NCBI GenBank assembly: GCA_001632435.1
Contig: KV424048.1
Coordinates: 2,794-66,793, forward strand
From: Calocera cornea HHB12733
Taxonomy: Eukaryota; Basidiomycota; Dacrymycetes; Dacrymycetales; Dacrymycetaceae
Reading direction: 5' to 3'
DNA: 64,000 nt
Position 1 is the first letter of the stretch, and every line of letters starts with the position of its first letter. Below are positions 22,097 to 32,708 of the stretch, piece after piece. The notes under the pieces were generated by a model. The model was given only the letters and a program-made list of their open reading frames with translations. It searched no databases and had not been told where the DNA came from. A program made the position numbers and the translations under genes.

Positions 22097-23051
22097 CCTT
22101 CTGGTGTGTGGTGTTGCAGTGGCGGGGGGAGGCTGAGGGGTGCAGGAGCGAGCAGAGTGGGGCGGGGCAAGCGAGGGTGGGTCCCGCTCGGCCTGTGCGG
22201 AAGGGGGTAATATACTTTGCTGGAACGGTGGGCGGCCGGGGCCTCGCAGCAGCAGGGCGCATGGCAGGGGAAGAAGAAGCGGCCGGCTCGGCGCGCTCGG
22301 GTAATTCCTGCCTGAGGCGACCCGACCTGAGGTGGTATGTGCGCGCAGGAGAGCGAGTGAGACTCGACTCGGGTTGCGGAGCAGAGCAGGGGGCAGACCC
22401 GGCCGAATGTGGGTGGGCGCACTACAGTAGTACCTCCATCTGCCCCTGCGTCTTGCACTGTTTGGCCACGGCGGGCAGTGGGTCCTGCTGGCTAGTCGCT
22501 CATGGGCTAAACGGGGCTGCCCACTCCTCCAGACCCGGCGAGTCTCCCGCTCCCAGCAGGAACGGCGAGGAGTGCCTCACCAGGCAGGCTCCAGCAGCGC
22601 CCTCGCTCGGGGTAATGTGCCCACGTCGATTTCCTAATTGGGCGCATCTGGCCCCGCTTCGCCCGGCTGGGCGGGCCGCCATGCCGGCGCACGCGCTCCG
22701 TCCAGGGAGGGGCAGAGGCCCGGCCCGGCCCGCGAGGGGCGCGCCATCCACTTGGGCGAGGAAGGGTGCCGGGCATGCCGTCGGGGGTGAGACAGCGCGA
22801 GGGACGGCCGGCCCACCTTCCGGTCACGGGACCGGGGCGGGGGCGCGGCCGACAGGCGCGACATCGCCGACTCCGGCTCCGGCTGCCTGTCGCCGGGTGG
22901 ACTGGGAGAGGCAGCCGACCGCCGACCGCCGACGGCCGACCTCCATCCGGCCCCAGTCCAATCAATATACACCTCCCCTCCTCTCCCCGCCGTCGGGCCC
23001 GCTCCCACCGCTCACCTCCTCACCCCACCACCCAAAGCCACAGCCAGCCCG
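22097..23051. promoter_or_regulatory. shared divergent promoter region of the aldolase and cyclase A
   Basis: 955 bp between two start codons facing away from each other. It contains a minus-strand TATA-like element near 22208-22215 and CG-rich repeats of the CCGACCGCCGAC type at 22915-22940. No coding frame is credible. Confidence 0.45.
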
Positions 23052-24220
23052 ATGCCGCTCCCCGCCTCCCTCCCCTCGTTCGACGACATCCCGCCCGTGC
23101 CCGGCATGCCCGAGGGCACCGCCTGGTCCGTCTGGGGCGCCGGGGACCAGCTGGGCGCGCTGAACCTGCTCACCCCCGCCAACACGCGCCTCGCCGTGCG
23201 CGAAGTGCAGAGCGGCACGCGCGTCCAGCTCGACTGGAGCATGGACAAGCCCCGCTGGCCCTCCTTCGGCCGCATGCAGTTCGCGCACAGGGTCCTGTTC
23301 AAGCCCCAGAGCGCCCAGGACGAGGTGCACTATAACACCCAGAGCTCGACCCAGTGGGACGGCTTCAAGCATGTCGCCCATGCCGACCCCGGCGAGGAGA
23401 GGGGCAGGGTGTTCTACCAGGGTTTGCCGATGGACGACGTGCGCGAGGAGAAGGACACGCTGAGGAACGGCATACATCGTACGTCCCTGCCCTTCCCTTT
23501 CCCCTTCCCTTCCCCTTCCCTTCCCCTTCCCCTGGCTTGCCCGCCCCGCCCCGCCGCCCGCTGACCCCTCCCAGACTGGGTAGAAGCCGGCGGCATCGCC
23601 GGCCGGGGGATCCTGCTCGACTGGTACCGCTGGCACGCGCTCACGCGCCCCGGCGTGCCCCACCCCTCGCCCGTCACGTCGCACGGGATCCCCGTCTCGG
23701 AGCTGGACGCGGTCGCCGCGTTCCAGGGCACGCCGCTGCGGCGCGGGGACATCCTGCTCGTCCGCTCCGGCTTCACAAAATGGTACAATGACGCGAGCGA
23801 CGAGGAGCGCAAGCGCGGCGTCGCGGAGAACGGGTTCCAGTTCATCGGCCTCGCCCCGGGGAGGGAGACGAAGAGGTGGATCTGGGACAACCATTTCGCC
23901 GCCGTGGCGGGCGATACAGTCGCTTTTGAACGTGCGCCCCCTGCCCTCCCTTGCATTCCCGTGCTGTGCCGCTGCTGCTCGCGCAGCGCGCATCGGCGCT
24001 CACCCGCCCCCGCGCAGGATTCCCCATAACGGACCGCACGCAGTGCCTGCACAACTGGCTCCTCCCCCTCGCGGGCATCACCATCGGCGAGCTGTTCAAC
24101 CTCGAGGAGCTGGCCCGCGTGTGCGAGCACGAGCACAAGTGGAGCTTCTTCTTCACCAGCGCACCGCTCAATGTGCCCGGCGGCGTCGCGAGCAGCCCGA
24201 ACGCCATCGCCATTCTGTGA
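23052..24220 (+). CDS. cyclase-family (PF04199-type) hydrolase, copy A
   Basis: Exons 23052-23478, 23575-23931 and 24018-24220; phases close to 328 residues. It belongs to the fungal branch of the kynurenine-formamidase-like, metal-dependent cyclase family: N-terminal PVPGMPEGTAWSVWG, then GALNLLTP, the putative metal site STQWDGFKHVAH, the conserved WVEAGGIAGRG, and a C-terminal SSPNAIAIL. No signal peptide, so a cytosolic enzyme. Substrates in this branch are poorly known. Intron 1 holds a pure pyrimidine tract of CCCTT/TCCCC units. Exons 2 and 3 are exactly 357 and 203 nt, as in the other two copies. Confidence 0.9.
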
Positions 24221-24263
24221 GGCCGGGGGCGCGGAACGCAGTCCGCCGCTCGGCGTTCAGGGG

Positions 24264-24290
24264 ATCGGATGGGATGGGATGGGATGGGGG
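24264..24290. repeat. GGGAT microsatellite
   Basis: About four GGATG/GGGAT units just after the stop codon of cyclase A. Confidence 0.6.
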
Positions 24291-24710
24291 AAAGAGCGGC
24301 GTGGGAAGTGCCCCGCCCGGGCTTGGGCCACCCGTGCCCGGCCCGCTACATGACTTGCCCAGAGCGACTCTGCTCTGAGGAATGTGCGGCCCCACTAGTA
24401 CTTCCCCCGCGGCGCGCGCCTGCCTGCGTATGTACCTGCTGTGTATTCCCCCGAAGATTGAAATGGACAGTACCAATGAATGACTGCCGTTCTCCGCTTG
24501 TGCGTGCGGTCCTTCGAGTGGCCGGCTCTGAACCTCTTGCCTAGCAGCCATGGAGAACCGCGGGCTCGGCCGTGCGGAGCCTCGGGGATACTTCGGGCTC
24601 CTTAGGACTCGGTAGGTTGAGCAGACACCAAAGTCTTAGGGCGGAAGCCTCAGGATAACAAGTGCGATGCCACTTGGACTTGAGTTTCGTATGGCTTACC
24701 ATCCCGCCAG

Positions 24711-25324
24711 ACTGGGTCGAAGCCGGTGGCATCGCCGGCCGTGGCGTCCTTCTCGACTGGTACCGCTGGCACTCCCTCACCAAGCCCGGCATCCCGCATC
24801 CCTCCCCCGTCACCACATTCGGCATCCCACCCTCCGAACTTGACTCGGTCGCCGCCTTCCAGAACACCGAAATCAAGCAAGGGGACATCCTGATCGTCCG
24901 CTCGGGGTTCGCAAAGTGGTATAATGAGTCGAGCGATGAGGAGCGGAGGAGGGGGGTGGCGGGAAATGGGTTGCAGTTTATTTGCGTGAAGCCAGGGAGG
25001 GAGACAAAGAGGTGGATATGGGATAAGCACGTCGCGGCTGTGGCCGGGGATACTCTGGGCTTCGAACGTGAGCACTTCTTCTGATGCCCCTGCTTCTTGG
25101 GCACGCACTGACGCCCCGCAGAATTCCCTATAACAGATCACTCCGAATGCCTTCACTACTGGCTCATTCCCCTCGCCGGGATCCCCATCGGGGAACTGTT
25201 CAACCTCGAGGAGCTGGCGGCCGCCTGCGAGCAGCAGAATAAGTGGAGCTTCTTCTTCACGAGCGCGCCTCTGAACGTCCCGGGAGGGGTAGCGAGTAGC
25301 CCGAATGCGATCCTTATTCTATGA
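24711..25324 (+). pseudogene. truncated cyclase copy B lacking the first exon
   Basis: Two blocks, 24711-25067 (357 nt) and 25122-25324 (203 nt), equal in length and phase to exons 2 and 3 of cyclase A and very similar in sequence (VEAGGIAGRGVLLDWYRWH..., ending SSPNAILIL and TGA). The splice acceptor (cgccag) before the first block survives, but no counterpart of the 142-codon exon 1 occurs in the 490 bp between the two genes. The region missing includes the putative QWDGF metal site, so the product could not be a full enzyme unless it is spliced to an upstream exon. The open frames have no stops or frameshifts, so the truncation looks young, or the piece serves as an alternative 3' end for copy A. 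Confidence 0.75.
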
Positions 25325-26865
25325 GACTGTTTCTGGGGAGGTGGGAGTAGGAGAAGCGGGGTTGGCGGTGCAGCGAGGCTGGAAGTCTGCTCGACTCCGC
25401 GCTCCCTGGATCGCGAAGGAAGGGTGTGGGGGCTCCCCACGGGGTGTGCCTGCCTGCTGTGTATTTCGCGAGACATAAAATCGAGGACTGTACAGAATGT
25501 AGCCTTTCTCCGCTCGTGCGTGCGCAGCTCACTCGCATGCCCCGCGGCAGACCGCGTTTCAGGTGCTCGTCAATCGTCAGCCGTCGCTCAGCCGGGGACT
25601 GATCAGGGGAGCGTGGGGAACCCACGCGCAGCCGGCTTGTTGAGAGTCGGATGGGATGAGCGGCCCGCAATGTTGCGAGAGCAGTGCTGGAATGCGGGGA
25701 TGCCACGGTGCTCCGCATCTGTTCGGGCACGGCGAGCACAACGGCGAGCAAGAGCAACAAGTGGGAAGGGAAACCATCGCCCGCCTGTGGCAGGCATCCG
25801 CAAAGTCGTGCATGAGGCCTGGCGGGGCCCGGCCCTCCCCACCGTCGCTCGAGGGCAGAGCATAAACAGCCCCATTTGGAAATCACAACTCGCATTGTCA
25901 GCGGGCCCACAGAGCCCGGCCTAGACAATCGAGAGGGCAGGGGGGATGACACGAAACGCCTGACTTTCCACTGGATCGAATGAACGGGCTCGGCGGGGCG
26001 AGCCCCGAGGGCGTGTACACATTAATGTATATGTCTCGCCCAACGAGGGTGCGGAGCTTGGAATTTGCCTGGTCGGGGAACTGCCTCGACCTGGATTGCC
26101 GGTTACACTCAAGAGCTGCTGCTCAAACTGCGTATTCCGGCAACGTACTCGAGCGTCCCCTTCATCGCGTCTGATCCTTCCAGGTCCTTGATAAAGCCGC
26201 TGCATCGTGAATCGGGCGCTTATATTAGCCACAGAACGTCCCTTCTGCGGGCTACGTAATGACGCGGGAGCAAACTAGGCTTCCCGGATCAATACAAATT
26301 GGCTTGCCGGCGAGAGGCTATCCGCGCTGCCGCTTTAGATGCCGGGCTGAGACCAGTGCCCTCATACAGTACATACCACACCGTCACCGTACGAGATCGT
26401 GCATGTAATCCGACTGCCGCTCGTAAGAATAGCTGACTGACTGTTCTCTCGTACGGCGCTCGCTGAACATCGCACATGGCGCTCCCCACCCCCGGAGTGT
26501 TGCCAGACAGAAGTTTTACTCCGATCGCGGCCTGCCCGGACCGCCTACTCGCCCATTGCACCCACAATGCTCCAAAGGTAATGTGATTTCCCCGCCGCCT
26601 GCCCAGTGCGGGGGGCCGTGCGGTCCGCTAACCTGCGGGGTCGGCACATTGTCGAAGCGTGGAATGTGCGGAGTACGTGGGGATCATGGAATTCCGGATC
26701 CACTGACGGACTCGGCGACCCCGCGGAGGGCATACTCCGGCCTCTTCAAGCCGCTTTGGGAAACACTTAAAAGCGTGGACGTGGAGTTCTTGGTTCTCTT
26801 CCCCCACTCGGCCTTGCGTTCTTGTCACCACCGCGCAAACCTTTCTTGAGAGCTGAGCTTCCACT
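25325..26865. other. intergenic region between cyclase B and MFS D
   Basis: No gene or recognised repeat in 1.5 kb. The final 300 bp are CG-rich and presumably hold the MFS D promoter. Confidence 0.4.
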
Positions 26866-28616
26866 ATGGCCGACGAAGAGAAGACTGTCACCCAGGACCA
26901 ATACCGGGAAAACACCGCACCTGAAGGGCAGAAGCCAGTCCTTGGTCCCCAAGAGCCCATCATCATCGATGAGGCCGCCGAGGCCAAAATAGTCCGCAAG
27001 TTCGACATCGTCATCCTCCCCTTGCTCATGCTTGTCTACCTTCTTGGCTACCTCGACCGGACAAACTTGGGCAACGCTCGCCTCATGGGTCTTACCACAG
27101 ATATTCTGGGTGGCGATGCTTCTGGGCAGCTTTATGCCTGGGTCAACAGTGCCTTCTATTTGTAAGCCAGTTCCATCTCTTGTATTGCCGTTCCCATCGC
27201 TTATACTTTCCCGCAGCGCCTACATCTTCTTCCAATTCCCTGGAACAATTCTCGGGAAGAAGTTCCCTCAGAATTGGTGGCTTGGCCTCGCTGCAACTGG
27301 CTGGGGTTTCTGTTGTGCAATCCAGGCTACTGCCTTCAATTTTGGCGGCATCTTTGTCTGTCGCTTCGGTGTCGGTGTTTTCGAATCCATGTTCTCTCCC
27401 AACATGTCGCTTTACTTCAGTCAGTGTCTATTGAACAGCAGAGCCCTGTCCCAAAGCTAATTTGTTTTCAGCTTTCTTCTACACCCGTCACGAAATTGGT
27501 AAGCGCATTGGCACATGGTTCGCCTGCGCCTCCGTCGCCGGTGCTTTTGGTGGTCTTATCGCCTTTGGCGTGCAGCACATCCACGCCACTACCGGCATCG
27601 CCAATTGGCGCCTACTGTTCCTGATCGAGGGTCTGCCGGCCGTCCTTGCCGGTCTTGCATGCATCTACATCCTCCCCGACCGGCCGGAGACAACCAAGTA
27701 CCTCACGGAGGAGGAGCGCGCATTGGCCATCGTCCGCATGAACCGCGGTGGGAGCAAGGAGACCGCCGGTACAATCAACACCAGTCATCTTTGGATGGCG
27801 GCACGTGATTGGAAGATCTACTTGTACGGAGTGATCTACTTTGGTGTCAACGTTGCCCTCTCCGCACTTGGAGCTTTCCTGCCCACCATCATCTCCGACC
27901 TCGGGTACACCGCCGCCAGGGCACAGCTGTTCACCGTCCCGCCGTACGTGGTTGGCGCTGCGGTGCTCATCATTACCAACTTCATTGGCGACCACCTCCA
28001 GACCCGTGGTATTCCAATGATCCTCTCCTCCCTCGCTGGTGGAACTGGATACCTGTACGTTCTCCGCACCTAGTCCTCTGACCCGCATACTAAGTTCACA
28101 TAGCCTCCTTATACTTGTGCAAGAGAATATCCGTGTACGCTACTTTGCCACCTTCCTCATCACCGCCTCGACCTACACCACAATCGGGATCTCTATTAGC
28201 TGGTTTCCGTATAACATGGGTTCAGTGCGTCTCATTCCCCCCTTGTTTTTCCGTTCTAGAAGCTGACAGGAAGCAGGAGAGCAAGCGTGCAGCCGGCATC
28301 CCGATCTTCCAGGCAATCGGGCAGTGTGGGTCCATCCTCGGCTCCAACTTGTACCCGAACGCGGACGCGCCGAAGTATATCAAGGGCTTTGGCGTGTCCT
28401 GCGCGTTCAACTACCTTGTTTCGTTCATCGCATTGGGGCTGACGCTCTATTTCCGGTATGAAAACGCGAGGAGGGACAGGGAGTATGGGAAGATTGACAG
28501 AAACGCTGCGGTGGATACGAGCAAGGAGGCGGATCACGTGAGTACCATCATTTAATCTCTGTGCCTTCTATGACTGACCATGTGTTTAGACGCCTGGATT
28601 CCGCTACACGGTTTGA
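26866..28616 (+). CDS. MFS permease of the allantoate/nicotinate (Dal5, ACS) family, copy D
   Basis: Six exons (26866-27161, 27217-27419, 27472-28054, 28104-28224, 28277-28537, 28590-28616); phases close to 496 residues. It shows the same blocks as copy A: LDRTNLGNARLMG, VFESMFSPN, LPDRPETTKYLTEEERA, the QESKRAAGIPIF loop and YFRYENARRD at the C-terminus. It has fewer introns than copies A (9) and E (12), suggesting intron loss or an older split. The last exon is only nine codons. A plasma-membrane symporter for an organic anion is expected; the substrate is unknown. It follows cyclase B in the same orientation. Confidence 0.93.
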
Positions 28617-28721
28617 AACGCCCTTGGGGACTGTCATTGCTGTCCGGACCGGCCCATTCGGCAGCAGTTGTACACTATGTCATAGACTCCCGTAAAGAAT
28701 ACGATACAAGATTCACAGACG

Positions 28722-29204
28722 TAGGGATGCATTCGGTTCGGTTCGATTCGGTCTGGAACCGGTTCTACATTTCAAGAATACAGTAGGCGGCCTTGGTCTG
28801 GTCTTGGTCTTGGTCTGGTCCTCAACCGCGACCCAAAGACTGGGTGGGGAGATGCCGCAAATCCGCCTTGAAACGGGCAGACGAGGGTCGTCACCGTCAC
28901 GTACCCGCCCCGAAGTAGCTTGCAAGCATCTGCCCACCTACAGTGGGCTTAACCTATATGGAGAGAAATGAATTGTTCCAGTGGCTTCTAAATGAGAAAG
29001 AAATAGTGAAATGCTTCGCAATCTTCCCCTCCGTGAATACATATGGCCACGTAACTCTCAAACCGGCAGTTCAAACGGGTTCGGTCCAGTCAGCACTTTC
29101 TGAAAGCGCCCGTGTTGGTTCAGTTTCGGTCTTGGGGACCTAACCGAAACCGAACCGGAGAACCGCGGTCTACGCGGTTCCGTTCGGAACAGTGTGCATC
29201 CCTA
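28722..29204. repeat. TA-flanked TIR repeat, copy 3 (best preserved)
   Basis: Bounded by TA dinucleotides at 28722-28723 and 29203-29204. The termini are exact inverted repeats, GGGATGCA at 28724 and TGCATCCC at 29202. Inside lie TTCGGTTCGG units at the left and CCGAAACCGAACCGGAGAACCGCGG at the right. There is no coding frame. The TA duplication and short TIRs fit a Tc1/mariner- or pogo-mobilised MITE. Confidence 0.82.
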
Positions 29205-29307
29205 CTGACAGACGACAAGAACATAAACGTGTGACATTATTCTTCTCGCTTGGATGGGAACATTCGGTCATTGCCTAGTCGATACAGTTGAAGAGACGCC
29301 ATGACTC

Positions 29308-30010
29308 TCACGCAAACTCGGCATCCTTCGGCTTGACCCATCCAAGCTGAGATACAGTCAGATCCATGCCGCTTCCAGGCTGTCTAATAGATGACGCACC
29401 TTAGACCACATCTGCATCTTATCCCAGTCCTTGTACCAATGCGCAATCTTATGGTCATCTGTCATGAAGAAGCTCCCCTGCGCCGTCCAGTCCGCATGCT
29501 GCCCCGTCGGGTCGATCCCGTTATGCGGCTCGCCCGTGTGCGTTCCCTCGGCGGAGTAGCGCAGGGAGACGTAGTTCTCCTTGGCGAGGACGACGTCGAA
29601 TTGCTTTATGTGCAGGTCGGGGAGCGAGTGGAGCACCTCTGGCCGTGCGCACATGTCAGCTCTTGAATAGCGAGAGAGGGAGGACAACGCGTACTGCTGT
29701 GACTCTCTGCGTACCCGTCGACGGTCTTGACACCAGGGAACGTGCTGGGCGCCGCAAAGCTCGTCTTAGCCGCGCAGAACTGCTTGACCGACTCGGCCCC
29801 CGTGTTCTTCTCGCTGCTGTACGCGACTTCCTGCCCGATATCAGCGTGTCAGTGCTGCATATATGCGCATGGGAAAGAGGGGCGGACCATATACGCGAGC
29901 ACGGTCGTGATGTTTGCCTTCTCTGTCGGGGTAAGGGTGTGCGGGATGGCGTTGATGGGGAGTGCGACGCCGAACTCGGCTTTGACTTGTTCTGCTGTCA
30001 TGGACGGCAT
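29308..30010 (-). CDS. SnoaL-like small protein (ester-cyclase fold)
   Basis: The start is MPSMTAEQ (ATG complement of 30008-30010). Exon 1 is 30010-29888, exon 2 begins 29830, the third exon ends at 29400, and the last exon, 29346-29308, has 13 codons. The junction between exons 2 and 3 (about 29720-29640) is ambiguous. About 180-190 residues in all. The block EGTHTGEPHNGIDPTGQ followed by HKIAHWYKDWDKMQMWSK is typical of the SnoaL/NTF2-like fold, whose members include polyketide cyclases and many small-molecule isomerases or hydrolases. No signal peptide. It lies tail-to-tail with MFS D and just upstream of cyclase C in the same direction. Confidence 0.75.
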
Positions 30011-30100
30011 GCTGGATAATATACGTTGATCCTTGAGGAAGTTGATGTATGCGTAGGAATCGGTGTTGGACGCGGGCTGGACATCATTGCAGGCGCAATA

Positions 30101-30107
30101 TTTATAG
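30101..30107 (-). promoter_or_regulatory. TATA box of the SnoaL-like gene
   Basis: CTATAAA on the minus strand, about 91 bp upstream of the chosen ATG, which supports starting at 30010 rather than further upstream. Confidence 0.45.
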
Positions 30108-30363
30108 AGGCGAGTGAGACGAGTGCAAAGAAGCGCCGGCGACGTCATCCACGCATGATCACGTGGCACACCACGTACACCTTGGCCCACCGCCCGGTTA
30201 CTCAAGTTCGCCCAATCCCTGTACGACTGCGGCGCTGCATAATTCACAGCAAAGAATTCCATTTTGACCTAATCGCCCTGTTCCATACAAGGCGCTACTG
30301 GAACCCTACAAGAGCGCCGCCTCTGCGCCCGACGAGCGCCTGATCGACATCAGGCGTGCCCGC

Positions 30364-31503
30364 TCAGAAGATCGCAATAGCATTGGGTGTGCTGGCGACG
30401 CCGCCGGGGACGTTGATAGGCGCGCTGGTGAAGAAGAAGCTCCACCTTCCCTCCTTCTCGCACACCTTTGCGAGCTCCTCCGTGTTGAACAGCTCTCCGA
30501 TGGGGATGCCCGCGAGGGGGATCAGCCACTGGTGCAGCGAGTTGTGGTCGCGCGCGACGGGGCAGGCTGCGCGCGCGCTCGGTCAGCACCAGCATATTGT
30601 GCCAGGACTCAGGAGGAAGGGGATGGACGCACTCTCAAACCCGACGGCGTCCCCCGCTACAGCCGCGAAATGGTTGTTCCATATCCACTCCTTGGTCTCT
30701 TGCCCGGGCGCCACGCCAATAAACTTGAACTCGTTCTCGGCCACGAAGAACTTGCGGTCCTCGTCCTTCGCCTCGTTGTACCACAGCAGGAAGCCCGAGC
30801 GGACGATCAGGATGTCCCCTTGCTTGATCTCCGTGCCCTGGTACTTGGCCGTCTCGGCGAGCTCGGACGCGGGGATGCCGTAGGACTGGCAGGGGTTTGG
30901 GAGTGGCTGCCCCGGGTGCGCGTGCACCCACCAGCGCGCCCAGTCGAGCAGGATGCCCCGCCCGGCGATGCCGCCGGCTTCAACCCAGTCTGCGGGGGTT
31001 GAGTGGAAGTGTAGGTTAAGAGAGGCAGGGAAGGCGCACAGTGGATCCCGTTCCGCGTCGGCTCCTTGCCCTCCTTGTACGGGCCCATCTCCATGCCCTG
31101 GTAGAACCTGCTCGCGCATCAGCCGGCGCCCTCTCGCCGAGTCAAGTCGAAGCACGCACTTGAGCGTCGGCGGGTGGGCGATATGCCTGAACCCGTCCCA
31201 CTGGGACGAGCACTGGGTGTTGTAGTGTACGATATCCTGCGTGCTCCAGGGCTTGAAGGTGATCTGGTGCGCAAACTGCTGGCGGCCAAAGCTCGGCCAC
31301 TTTGGCACGTCCATGGGCAGGTCGAGCTGCACCCGGCGCCCGCTCTTGATCTCCTTCGCGGCCGAGACGGTGTTCTCGGGGGTGAGCATGTTGAGCGCGC
31401 CGAGGACGTCGCCCTCGCCCCACAGGTTCCAGGCCGTGCCGGCGGGCATGCCCTCGACGGGGGGGATGTCCTTCCACTCGGGCAGCTTGGCGGGCATCGG
31501 CAT
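30364..31503 (-). CDS. cyclase-family (PF04199-type) hydrolase, copy C
   Basis: Four exons on the minus strand (31503-31160, 31107-31040, 30989-30633, 30566-30364); phases close to 323 residues. It is clearly paralogous to copy A: PPVEGMPAGTAWNLWG, GALNMLTP, SSQWDGFRHIAH, WVEAGGIAGRG and a C-terminal STPNAIAIF. It has one extra intron, which splits the part that is a single first exon in copy A; the last two exons are 357 and 203 nt in both. A TATA-like GATATAAG lies about 90 bp upstream. Likely a cytosolic hydrolase or cyclase of an unknown carboxylic or lactone substrate. It is divergent from MFS E. Confidence 0.9.
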
Positions 31504-32708
31504 CCTGGCGTATGCGTGCAGGTGTGGGTGTTGGGGTGGCTAGCGAACGCAGGAAGGCGCGAGAACGTGACGGTATAATGACAGGCTGAACCCTTATATC
31601 GCGTCTCTGCCACTGGCTGCAGCATCCCGACCGTCGGCCCGCCGATCGCAGGTCGATCACTTGCCCAACATTCGCTGTCAGCAGCGTCCGAAACAGGCAA
31701 CCCTGCCAGCTGACAATAGGATTCTGGAGGGGCAGTCGAGAGGGGGAGCGGAGACGGGGAGACGGGGCTGGGCGGGCCGCCCTCCACTGTGCGGCGAGTG
31801 GTCGAGGGTGCTGGAAGGGTGCGAGCGAAGGCCCTCCACAGACAGGTGCGGCCGAGATGGCAATCACATTCCCCGCTCGATACGGCGCACCCTGCCCCCG
31901 GGGTCCCTCTCTGCACGGGGCCAATCAGACCCCGCGGGGCCCCGGTAGGCCCTGCACTGCTTCTCTCCCTCCGCCGCCGCGGTCGTCCCCGGCCCGCCCT
32001 CGACACCCCCGCCCTGACCGCCCACCGCCCGCCCTCCATCGCCCAGCACGCAATCGCCCCACTGCCCACTAAGGGTCGACAATGAACGCCACAGCCGGCC
32101 CAGGTCACGCTGGACACTCGACACATCACATCCTCCGCCCGGAACCTTCCAAACCTTGTTTGTTTGCAACCCAAAGGGAAGCGGGTCCGGTTGCAAACTC
32201 GACTGAATGGGCAAACCTTATGTGGAGCAAGAAGCAGCAACACCCATCACTTCGCATCACAGCACGCCCTGCGCCTGTGCCGTCAATCGATCTCATTCCC
32301 AATGGTACAGTGCGGGGTCCCACCCGCATTAGCAACCCCATCACCACACCTTGATCGATGCCCGATCCCATAACCAACCCAGCTTCTTGCGACCCGTTGA
32401 CAGGCCACCCCTCGACATGTCCACACACCTCCCAGCCGCTAGGGCTCCTGCAGGCGCAGGTGCAGCCGGTCCGCACCTTTGGCTTCCCGCTCGCGTGTCT
32501 CATCCGGCCCTCGCGCGCGCCGCCGACGGCCCTGCGAATTCAACCCCGCCCCAGGCGTCTTAAGCACCTTCTGCCTTCTGCCTTCCGCCTTCTTTTCCCT
32601 CCCCCGCTCGAGCATCCCCCCGCATCCTGCGTCCTTCCCCGCAAAAACACAGCTTGCTTCCCTTCTCCGGCCACCCCGCCGAACAGTTGAGAACCTCCCT
32701 CCGCGAGA
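31504..32708. promoter_or_regulatory. shared divergent promoter region of cyclase C and MFS E
   Basis: 1.2 kb between the start codons of two genes facing away from each other; no gene inside. It is CG-rich, with GC palindromes such as ccgcgg near 31914. A minus-strand TATA-like element sits at about 31592-31599. Confidence 0.4.

Noticed and set aside
23480..23545. Pyrimidine-rich repeat in intron 1 of cyclase A, considered as a possible regulatory element
   Set aside because: It is a simple CCCTT/TCCCC run inside an intron and can be explained as an extended polypyrimidine tract.
26604..32317. Shared CAGTGCGGGG word upstream of MFS D (26604) and MFS E (32308)
   Set aside because: One 10-base match between two promoters of about 1 kb is expected by chance, so it does not support co-regulation.
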